Below, one piece after another: positions 1 to 4,873 of a stretch of DNA of 8,370 nucleotides. Numbering within the stretch: the first letter of the stretch is position 1; each line of letters starts with the position of its first letter. Source of the stretch: Minisyncoccota bacterium (GTDB lineage: Bacteria; Patescibacteriota; Minisyncoccia; SW-4-49-11); contig JAHEOE010000046.1 of assembly GCA_018609785.1 (NCBI GenBank), positions 1 to 8,370 on the forward strand, written 5' to 3'. The notes beneath the pieces are model-generated. The model searched no databases. It was not told where the DNA came from and worked only from the letters and a program-made list of their open reading frames with translations. Both the position numbers and the translations under genes were made by a program.

Positions 1-759
1 CAGTCGCCCATCGGACGCACACCACGCTCCAACCCCGCCACCTATACGGGCGTGTTTACGCATATTCGCGAGCTCTTTTCGCAAACCCAAGAGGCCAAAG
101 CGCGAGGCTATAAACCGGGACGCTTCAGCTTTAATGTGCAGGGAGGACGGTGTGAGACCTGCAAGGGAGACGGTGTTCTCAAGATTGAGATGAATTTCCT
201 TCCGGACGTCTATGTCGACTGTCAGGAATGCCAAGGGAAGCGGTACAACAAAGAAGCTTTAGAAATTACCTACAACAAAAAAACAATTGCGGACGTCCTT
301 GCCATGGAGGTAGACACCGCGCTTGAGTTTTTCAAAAACATCCCTGCCATCAAAGACAAATTGGCTACGCTCTCGGAAGTCGGCCTCGGCTACATCAAAC
401 TCGGTCAGCCCGCCACCGAACTCTCGGGCGGAGAAGCTCAGCGCATTAAGTTGGCGACCGAGCTTTCCAAACGGGCCACCGGCAAAACGTTCTACATTCT
501 GGACGAGCCCACGACCGGTCTTCATTTCGAAGACGTCAACAATCTCCTCTCGATTCTTCACAGACTGGTTGACAAGGGCAACACGGTCATGGTAATCGAG
601 CATCATTTGGACGTCATCAAAAACGCCGATCATATTCTTGATCTCGGTCCCGACGGGGGCACGCACGGCGGGGACCTTATCGCCATCGGCACCCCGCACG
701 AGGTGGCCGAAGTGGAGGAGAGTTACACCGGCAAGTTCTTGAAGGAGGTGTTGGAATAA
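1..759 (+). CDS. uvrA: UvrA excinuclease ABC subunit A, C-terminal part (5' end outside window)
   Basis: Damage-recognition ATPase of nucleotide excision repair; UvrA dimers load UvrB at lesions in the cytoplasm. The frame is open from base 1, so the gene enters from the left; a GTG at 52 is an internal Val, not a start. About 252 C-terminal residues are present. Visible in order (window residue numbers): the UvrA zinc module with Cys51, Cys54, Cys74 and Cys77 in a CX2C-X19-CX2C pattern; the second ABC signature LSGGEAQ at 141-147; Walker B FYILDEP at 164-170; the H-loop His at 201 in VIEHH; and the usual ending with a Gly-rich DGGTHGGD stretch. All key residues are intact and the ending is of normal length. 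TAA at 757-759 lies inside the T-tract of the opposing terminator of the next, convergent gene. Confidence 0.98.
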   Translation, partial: QSPIGRTPRSNPATYTGVFTHIRELFSQTQEAKARGYKPGRFSFNVQGGRCETCKGDGVLKIEMNFLPDVYVDCQECQGKRYNKEALEITYNKKTIADVLAMEVDTALEFFKNIPAIKDKLATLSEVGLGYIKLGQPATELSGGEAQRIKLATELSKRATGKTFYILDEPTTGLHFEDVNNLLSILHRLVDKGNTVMVIEHHLDVIKNADHILDLGPDGGTHGGDLIAIGTPHEVAEVEESYTGKFLKEVLE

Positions 760-790
760 AAAAGACCCTCCTCGCATGAAGAGGAGGGTC
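756..790 (-). terminator. Rho-independent terminator of the 799-1185 gene
   Basis: A perfect 10-bp inverted repeat (GACCCTCCTC at 764-773, GAGGAGGGTC at 781-790) encloses a 7-base loop. Read on the minus strand the stem is followed at once by six T (complement of 758-763), the classical intrinsic form. On the plus strand no T-run follows, so it serves the minus gene mainly and may only weakly stop uvrA transcripts. The uvrA stop codon overlaps the T-tract. Confidence 0.9.
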
Positions 791-798
791 AGTAGTGG

Positions 799-1185
799 CT
801 ATTCTATAAGTTCTATTTTAGCGAAATAATCGTAAGGTACTGCCTTATAAAACATTTTGGCAAGAACATTACCCTGTTCATCAATCAATTGAGATTGGTG
901 ATTGTGTCCTTGTACCTCTTGTTTAGACCAATCTTCAGGTAAGGTTACGTACTGAAAGTAAGGGTCATTATCCACTTGGGCGTGGAATATAACTCCATAC
1001 TGTTCAAGGCGTTCTTTGTCCTCTGAGGAGGGGGTGGGAAGGGTGAATGGATTTCCAATAAATTCTTGATTTTTCCTCCTTTCGTAGATTTCAATGTCTA
1101 TACCTCCCCCTTCCTGGAGAGCTATTTCCAACAGGTTTCGTTTTTCTGGAGAAAATGTATTGTCGTGCTTATCAGACTGTGTCAT
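799..1185 (-). CDS. Small conserved-looking protein of unknown function (128 aa)
   Basis: I cannot name this protein. It is soluble, with no signal peptide or membrane segment. The N-terminal 60 residues are polar and probably mainly helical. The C-terminal half looks like a compact alpha/beta domain: GVIFHAQVDNDPYF (64-77), then VTLPEDW (80-86), then an IDEQGNVLAKMFYKAVPYD stretch (101-119). The combination LPE-x-W, D-E-x-G-x-x-x-A and FYKA resembles from memory an unnamed family of small proteins scattered in bacteria and phages; I could not check this. The ATG at 1183-1185 is preceded by AAAGAGGT six bases upstream, which fixes the start. It has its own near-consensus promoter and a terminator, so it is a single-gene unit, convergent with uvrA and divergent from the MGMT-family gene. 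Confidence 0.8.
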   Translation of the reverse strand: MTQSDKHDNTFSPEKRNLLEIALQEGGGIDIEIYERRKNQEFIGNPFTLPTPSSEDKERLEQYGVIFHAQVDNDPYFQYVTLPEDWSKQEVQGHNHQSQLIDEQGNVLAKMFYKAVPYDYFAKIELIE

Positions 1186-1217
1186 GCATAACCTCTTTGT
1201 AAAAGGTGTACGTGCAA

Positions 1218-1246
1218 ATTTTATGTATAAACAACACCAATGTCAA
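1218..1246 (-). promoter_or_regulatory. Sigma70-type promoter of the 799-1185 gene
   Basis: On the minus strand a perfect -35 TTGACA (1241-1246) is followed after 17 bases by TAAAAT (1218-1223, 5 of 6 to consensus). Transcription would start near 1211, giving a leader of about 26 bases with a Shine-Dalgarno site. Confidence 0.8.
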
Positions 1247-1258
1247 TACTTTAAAGTA
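1247..1258. promoter_or_regulatory. 12-bp perfect palindrome between divergent promoters
   Basis: TACTTTAAAGTA is a perfect palindrome. It abuts the -35 of the minus-strand promoter (1241-1246) and lies just upstream of the plus-strand -10 TATAAT (1264-1269), so a dimeric regulator bound here could affect both genes. The operator role is inferred from position only; AT-rich 12-mers can also be palindromic by chance. Confidence 0.35.
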
Positions 1259-1263
1259 CGTAG

Positions 1264-1269
1264 TATAAT
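1264..1269 (+). promoter_or_regulatory. Likely -10 element of the MGMT-family gene
   Basis: A perfect TATAAT lies 20 bases before the ATG at 1290. No good -35 is seen at 16-18 bases (TGTCAA at the 17-base position matches poorly), so the promoter is weak or activator-dependent. The predicted start near 1276 falls within the GGAG (1274-1277) that would serve as ribosome binding site, so the leader would be only about 14 bases. Confidence 0.5.
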
Positions 1270-1289
1270 ACTTGGAGTGAATAAATATT

Positions 1290-1556
1290 ATGTCAAAAAC
1301 AGCATTCTCTAGAAATGTTTACAGAATTGTCCAAAATATTCCCGCAGGAGAAATGCTGACCTACAAGCAAGTCGCCGAGCGCGCGGACAATCCGAGGGCG
1401 GCGCAAGCGGTGGGGCAGTTGATGAAGACCAACACGCGTGCGGATGTGCCGTGTCATCGCGTAGTGAAATCGGATGGCACGCTCGGCGGGTATAACCACG
1501 AGCAAGGCACACAAGAAAAGGAGCGACGGTTGCGGGAAGAGCGTGACCGGAGTTAA
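1290..1556 (+). CDS. MGMT-family (O6-alkylguanine-DNA alkyltransferase-like) single-domain protein
   Basis: At 88 aa this is just the DNA-binding/active-site domain of alkyltransferases of the Ogt/MGMT family, without the N-terminal domain of longer members. The family moves alkyl groups from O6-alkylguanine to an active-site Cys in a suicide reaction. The catalytic PCHRV motif is complete (Cys55, His56, Arg57); the base-flipping Tyr of the LTYKQVA helix is Tyr25; the hinge Asn is Asn48; the LGGY turn is at 65-68. Because Cys is kept, it is not a typical Atl protein, in which Cys is replaced by Trp or Ala. Odd point: where the human enzyme has its arginine finger (Arg128, in AARAVG), this protein has Gln39 (AAQAVG). 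GGAG stands 12 bases before the ATG. It is transcribed alone, divergent from the 128-aa gene. It could be a true alkyltransferase or a sensor/recruiter; the Gln makes this uncertain. Confidence 0.9.
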   Translation: MSKTAFSRNVYRIVQNIPAGEMLTYKQVAERADNPRAAQAVGQLMKTNTRADVPCHRVVKSDGTLGGYNHEQGTQEKERRLREERDRS

Positions 1557-1585
1557 AAAACGGTACCGAGTTTGTACCCGGTACC
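1555..1585 (-). terminator. Probable intrinsic terminator of the 1605-1919 gene
   Basis: GGTACCG (1562-1568) and CGGTACC (1579-1585) form a 7-bp stem with a 10-base loop. On the minus strand the stem is followed after one base by six T (complement of 1555-1560), the form of an intrinsic terminator for the gene that ends at 1605. On the plus strand no T-run follows. The T-tract overlaps the end of the MGMT-family gene, the same convergent layout as at 756-790. Confidence 0.7.
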
Positions 1586-1604
1586 TGACGCTATGAAAAA
1601 CCAA

Positions 1605-1919
1605 TTACATGGCTTCTATTGAATCAATGTAAGTTAAGACTTGCTGGGGAGTGGTGAACACTGTGTTGGTAGCGCGTGAGACATAATACGAGGTATCATG
1701 AGTAATGAATGTATCATCTCTGTTCCCTAAGATACGCATATGTAACCGTCTCGATCGTTCTTTAAATTCAAACAACGGGAAGCGAGACGGCGTATAATAT
1801 TTTCGGGCCTCTTCCACAATCTCTTTTCCGGCTTGTTTTTCCAGCTCGGGCAACATTAAAGAGTCAATGTCTCTTTTAAGTTGACGTATTTGTGTGTCAA
1901 CTTCTGTAGCCATATCCAT
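1605..1919 (-). CDS. Hypothetical protein, 104 aa, unknown function
   Basis: I do not recognise this protein. Residues 5-42 are charged and probably helical (QIRQLKRDIDSLMLPELEKQAGKEIVEEARKYY holds one or two amphipathic helices). The middle part is rich in Arg and aromatics (FPLFEFKERSRRLHMRIL, 47-64). The C-terminal part (TNTVFTTPQQVLTYIDSIEAM) looks like a strand and a helix. There is no signal peptide, membrane segment or Cys. The start is secure: the ATG at 1917-1919 has AAGGAGG six bases upstream, the best fit for the MDMATE start over the internal Met3. It has a near-consensus promoter and a terminator, so it is a monocistronic, probably well expressed cytoplasmic protein. Confidence 0.75.
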   Translation of the reverse strand: MDMATEVDTQIRQLKRDIDSLMLPELEKQAGKEIVEEARKYYTPSRFPLFEFKERSRRLHMRILGNRDDTFITHDTSYYVSRATNTVFTTPQQVLTYIDSIEAM

Positions 1920-1953
1920 GACGAACCTCCTTGTGAATGAGCAATGTAGTCAA

Positions 1954-1982
1954 CTTATACCGTACTACGCGTATGGTGTCAA
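1954..1982 (-). promoter_or_regulatory. Sigma70-type promoter of the 1605-1919 gene
   Basis: Minus strand: TTGACA (1977-1982), 17-base spacer, TATAAG (1954-1959; 5 of 6 to TATAAT). The predicted start near 1947 gives a leader of about 28 bases that contains AAGGAGG. Confidence 0.85.
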
Positions 1983-1998
1983 TACATGAAGAGACGTA

Positions 1999-2022
1999 CT
2001 AACCTTGGCTGTCAGGTGTTAG
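1999..2022. other. Small hairpin in the 1983-2113 intergenic stretch
   Basis: CTAAC (1999-2003) pairs with GTTAG (2018-2022) and, after a one-base bulge, CTTG (2004-2007) pairs with CAGG (2013-2016), leaving a 5-base loop. No T-run follows on either strand, so it is not a terminator. It lies upstream of both divergent promoters and nothing else stands out in this gap. Function unknown; chance is possible. Confidence 0.3.
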
Positions 2023-2118
2023 CTTGGTTGGTTCTCCATTATAGTAGGCATCCACGTTATATATCCTTATTGTAGACTGCGAACATTTGAGGAATTCATA
2101 CTACACGTGCTAAAGTTA

Positions 2119-2127
2119 TGATATAAC
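2119..2127 (+). promoter_or_regulatory. Extended -10 promoter of the DUF5663-like/protease pair
   Basis: TGATATAAC gives an extended -10 (TGn before TATAAC, 5 of 6 to consensus). No convincing -35 is found at 16-18 bases. The start would be near 2134, only about 7 bases before the ATG at 2141, implying a nearly leaderless mRNA; no Shine-Dalgarno is seen. Confidence 0.55.
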
Positions 2128-2140
2128 GAAACATAATTCT

Positions 2141-2470
2141 ATGACGGAAACGGAAAAAGCTCTCATTGAGCGTCTGGGGTTGACGCGTCTTACCGAAGAA
2201 GAGCAAAAGCAGATTGTAAATCAGATCACCGAAGTTTTGAACGGTCGGGTTGTTAAGCATATTTACGAGCAATTAGACTCGGAAACAAAGGGGCGTTTAG
2301 ATCAATCCATAGAGAACCAAAATGAGGAAGAGGTGATGAAAATTCTGCGAGGGACCGTGGATAATTTCGATAAAGTCGTAACTGAAGAACTTAATATGTT
2401 GCTTAAGGAAGTGGAGCGAGATGTGGAGTATTATAAAGAGCAAGCTCGGCAAGAAATTTCTCAAACATAA
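2141..2470 (+). CDS. Small acidic helical protein, DUF5663-like
   Basis: This 109-aa protein is predicted to be entirely helical and acidic. The order LGLTRLTEEEQKQIV near residue 12, a helix with an L-x-x-R-V-V core, an E-Q-L-D-S-E helix and a VDNFDKVVTEEL stretch near residue 74 match my memory of the DUF5663 family, short proteins common in Patescibacteria with no assigned role. The last 30 residues (LKEVERDVEYYKEQARQEI) could form a coiled coil. There is no signal peptide or membrane segment, so it should be cytoplasmic. The start follows an extended -10 by about 13 bases and has no Shine-Dalgarno. The stop is 11 bases before the protease start on the same strand with no terminator between, so the two are probably cotranscribed. 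The family call comes from pattern memory only. Confidence 0.75.
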   Translation: MTETEKALIERLGLTRLTEEEQKQIVNQITEVLNGRVVKHIYEQLDSETKGRLDQSIENQNEEEVMKILRGTVDNFDKVVTEELNMLLKEVERDVEYYKEQARQEISQT

Positions 2471-2481
2471 TCCACTTATAT

Positions 2482-3897
2482 ATGGGAATTGAAAACGAGT
2501 CGTTTAATAAGCAATCGACGGCAGAATCCGAACAAGATACTCCTCAAACCGAGCGAGAAGAGAGTCAAATATCGGAAACCGAACAAGAACAACTTGATGT
2601 TGAAGGAGGGGGGTCATTGGACGGTAAGACCGAAAATAACGCAGAAGAAAAAAGAACATTTAATACCGTCGAAATCGACAATCTAAAAGCGGAAATCCAA
2701 GAAAATCGCCAATCTCAACGAAATTTAGAGAAGGGGGGACTTGGAGATACGAAGACTGTCGAAGAATTGAACAAAGAGATCGAAGACCAAACCGAAGAGT
2801 ATGTTGAAGAAAAGGCCGGTTCAGAGGTTTCCAAGGGGGCACTTGATAAAATGAAACGTCGAGTGGCGCGATTTGCGGGATCTGCGTTTCTTGCGAGTCT
2901 GAGTATATTGGGATCCGCTCAACCTACGGAAATGAGGTCTCAAGAATCAGATTCGCAACGAAGAGAAACCATCGAACATCAAGAACATTCTCAAGAAGAT
3001 GAAGACGTAGAAGAAGAGGAAGATCCGGAATCTGAGAATGTTCAGTATGATGTTGATGATCTGTTAGAGAACAGAAACGTGATTAATATCGATGGTGAAA
3101 AAGTGTATGAAGATGGAACGTGGGAAACTCCCGGTGTAGGTGTTGAAGTAACATCGGAAGGTTCATGTGTTTTGACAGTAAAGCATGTGGTAGAAGATGA
3201 TGAAGGAAAAGACTATAGCGTTGATCTGCAGTTTTACGACAGTTCGGAACCGGATGAGGAAATTGCCGAAGATCATGTCATTATTCGCATGCCGGATCGA
3301 GATCAAGCGGTGGTGGTTCCCGATGATCCGCAGTCTATCAGTGCGTGTGTGGATTATTTTGAAAAACGTGGAGAAAATGTACCGGAGGATGCCAAAGCAT
3401 TTTATGAGGAATATAAAGAGCAAAAATTGAGGCATATCAGTACCCGTAATCGAGAAGACGCCGGTTCCGGGAAAGATCAAGAAAATTTTCACGAAGAGCC
3501 GTATATGTTTGAAGGCAAGTTATCTAGATTACGTGCTAATGCTGTAATTCCGGAGGATCTTATACAACAAGCAGATATCAACGTAGACGCAGCGGTGTTA
3601 ATGTTAAGTGGGGAAAAGACTATAGAGGGGTCTTCCGGGTCTCCCATTGTCAATCAGGACGGTGAAATTGTCGCTTCTCATAAGGGGAAAGTGGTGAAAC
3701 AGCATTTCGAAGACAAATTACAAGAATTACAACAACAACCTGAAGAAGAACAAAACGAAGAGATGATAACGGCTATTCAAGAGGCGATAGATCATATTGA
3801 GAACGGCGGGTCGGTAAGTATTCTTATGCCGGTTGTGGAACAGAGTGTAAATTATTCGTTGGAACAGTTGGAAGAGATTTCAGAACGTACGGAATAA
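2482..3897 (+). CDS. Acidic membrane-anchored or secreted trypsin-like serine protease
   Basis: The 471-aa protein has three parts. Residues 1-122 are Glu/Gln-rich and probably disordered with coiled-coil stretches. Residues 124-146 begin MKRRVAR and continue with a hydrophobic run (FAGSAFLASLSIL) ending GSAQ, like a signal peptide or membrane anchor but placed internally. Residues 150-190 are very acidic (EDEDVEEEEDPE). From about 215 a chymotrypsin-fold (PA clan) protease domain follows: LTVKHVV with His235, NVDAAVLML with Asp369 and GSSGSPIV with Ser385 form a full His-Asp-Ser triad. A further Glu/Gln-rich helical insert lies at 405-440. The GSSGSP form recalls glutamyl-endopeptidase-like and trypsin_2-type enzymes. 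Its substrate is unknown. The start at 2482 lacks a Shine-Dalgarno; Met124 (2851) is an alternative start that would make a normal N-terminal signal peptide. It follows the DUF5663-like gene by 11 bases. The stop is TAA, with no hairpin terminator seen behind it. Confidence 0.85.
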   Translation: MGIENESFNKQSTAESEQDTPQTEREESQISETEQEQLDVEGGGSLDGKTENNAEEKRTFNTVEIDNLKAEIQENRQSQRNLEKGGLGDTKTVEELNKEIEDQTEEYVEEKAGSEVSKGALDKMKRRVARFAGSAFLASLSILGSAQPTEMRSQESDSQRRETIEHQEHSQEDEDVEEEEDPESENVQYDVDDLLENRNVINIDGEKVYEDGTWETPGVGVEVTSEGSCVLTVKHVVEDDEGKDYSVDLQFYDSSEPDEEIAEDHVIIRMPDRDQAVVVPDDPQSISACVDYFEKRGENVPEDAKAFYEEYKEQKLRHISTRNREDAGSGKDQENFHEEPYMFEGKLSRLRANAVIPEDLIQQADINVDAAVLMLSGEKTIEGSSGSPIVNQDGEIVASHKGKVVKQHFEDKLQELQQQPEEEQNEEMITAIQEAIDHIENGGSVSILMPVVEQSVNYSLEQLEEISERTE

Positions 3898-3926
3898 TCG
3901 ACATTATTTGTTTAAGTTGTTGGGTG

Positions 3927-3955
3927 TTGACACAAAACAGTATATATGTTAATAT
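3927..3955 (+). promoter_or_regulatory. Strong promoter of the 4000-4263 gene
   Basis: TTGACA (3927-3932), 17-base spacer, TAATAT (3950-3955; 4 of 6), with TG at 3947-3948 giving an extended -10. The start would be near 3962, leaving a leader of about 38 bases that holds AAGGAGG (3988-3994), five bases before the ATG. Confidence 0.8.
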
Positions 3956-3999
3956 TTCTTGGCATCTTCTAAATAAAGATTTTTCAAAAGGAGGTTGAG

Positions 4000-4263
4000 A
4001 TGCAATATATTCCGGTTCAGAATGAACCTTCAAAAGTAGAAATCCAGAAAGCGCTATTTTATGGAGAAAATCCTTTAGAATTCACCACGCAATCTGGAGA
4101 AACTATCTTTGCTCATATCTTAAAAGTAGCCCGGGAAGACGGGTCACTAGAATCGTGGATCATTGAGGGAAGTCTGAAAAAAGAGTCCGATCCGGAACAA
4201 AAACGGTCTTTTTCCGGTTGGTTTCATACCAGGAAAAGAAAAGGAACATTCAAACTTTCATAA
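4000..4263 (+). CDS. Hypothetical small basic beta-rich protein, 87 aa
   Basis: I do not recognise this protein. It reads as a mostly beta-strand domain: PLEFTTQSGETIFAHILKVA (26-45), then SLESWIIEGSLK (49-60), then FSGWFHTRKRKGTFKLS (71-87), i.e. alternating hydrophobic strands with a basic C-terminus that could contact nucleic acid. There is no signal peptide, membrane segment or Cys. The start is one of the clearest in the window, with AAGGAGG five bases upstream of the ATG. It is a complete single-gene unit with its own strong promoter and a textbook terminator, so high expression of a small abundant protein is likely. A nucleic-acid-binding or beta-barrel role is only a guess from composition. 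Confidence 0.8.
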   Translation: MQYIPVQNEPSKVEIQKALFYGENPLEFTTQSGETIFAHILKVAREDGSLESWIIEGSLKKESDPEQKRSFSGWFHTRKRKGTFKLS

Positions 4264-4280
4264 TTCCGTATAATTTTCAC

Positions 4281-4313
4281 AAGAGAGTAATACAAATGTT
4301 ACTCTCTTTTTTT
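4281..4313 (+). terminator. Rho-independent terminator of the 4000-4263 gene
   Basis: AAGAGAGTAA (4281-4290) and TTACTCTCTT (4299-4308) form a 10-bp perfect stem with an 8-base loop, merging into a seven-T run (4307-4313) followed by C and four more T. It begins 17 bases after the TAA stop. Confidence 0.95.
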
Positions 4314-4324
4314 CTTTTAATGAG

Positions 4325-4353
4325 TTGATATAACATTTACGCGTGCCTATAAT
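4325..4353 (+). promoter_or_regulatory. Orphan near-consensus promoter with no gene downstream
   Basis: TTGATA (4325-4330; 5 of 6) and a perfect TATAAT (4348-4353) are separated by exactly 17 bases. It starts 12 bases after the preceding T-run. Downstream on the plus strand there is only a 13-codon reading frame (ATG 4366 to TAG 4405-4407, beginning MPHVEHLV) and then the antisense of the LamG remnant. It may drive a small RNA or a transcript antisense to the remnant and the aspS 3' end, or be a relic. The sequence 4364-4540 otherwise shows no gene, tRNA or clear terminator. Confidence 0.55.
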
Positions 4354-4540
4354 TTTTATCCGAACATGCCGCACGTGGAGCATTTGGTGTGTTTGGAGCG
4401 AAAATAGACTGGTTTTGGTTGATTTGGGAATTAAATCATAAGAGCGTATATTGGAGAAGTTCAAAGTTATTAATTGGATATTTGGTTCTAAGGTTCTTCG
4501 GTTGAATTCCTATGTGAAGGGTGTTATACAACATAAAGAC

Positions 4541-4873
4541 TTAGTTTGTTCTTCCTCTTTCATATAATTGATTTACTTCGTTATCAGTTAATGCGCGATT
4601 ATAAATACGTACATCATCTATTTCTCCTTCAAAGTGTTCGAATGGAGAATAGTATGGCCATCCTCTTCGAGCCGATCCTATATAAAGATCTTGGTTCTTG
4701 TCCAAAAGTGGTCCCGAATATGTTTTCTGTCCTTTGAGGGAACCGTTTACATATCCTTTCTTCGTTTGAGAAGAATTTATGGTAGTAACAATATGATGCC
4801 ATTTATCTATGGTATAAGTTGAGTAGTCAAAGGACCATCCGTTCACGATAGACTTCATTAACCCAATAGAGCA
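4541..4873 (-). pseudogene. 3' remnant of a LamG / concanavalin-A-like domain protein
   Basis: A 105-codon frame from an ATG at 4858 encodes the second half of a Laminin_G_3-type jelly-roll domain: DKWHHIVTT (18-26), GYVNGSLKGQKTYSGP (35-50), LYIGS (58-62), and the closing FEGEIDDVRIYNRALTDNEVNQLYE (76-100). Such domains span about 150 residues and occur in large secreted surface proteins that bind carbohydrate or protein; the first strands and any signal peptide are missing here. The same frame is open for five more codons up to the aspS TAA at 4874-4876, so the remnant sits in frame with aspS with just the stop between. No Shine-Dalgarno precedes the ATG. I read it as the tail of a deleted or transferred gene that became joined to the aspS end. 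A translated short protein, or rare readthrough giving an AspRS-LamG fusion, cannot be excluded. Confidence 0.7.

Noticed and set aside
259..777. Minus-strand frame of 172 codons opposite uvrA
   Set aside because: It is the shadow of a conserved, motif-complete uvrA and crosses the terminator stem.
4258..4464. Minus-strand frame of 68 codons
   Set aside because: It runs through the terminator hairpin of the 4000-4263 gene, has no ribosome binding site and a low-complexity sequence without family features.
4499..4510. tRNA T-loop-like CGGTTGAATTCC
   Set aside because: The invariant C of the T-loop is G, the T-stem does not pair and no acceptor or anticodon stem can be drawn around it.
4594..4822. 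Plus-strand frames across the LamG remnant
   Set aside because: They are antisense to a recognisable LamG half-domain and have no domain or ribosome binding site of their own.
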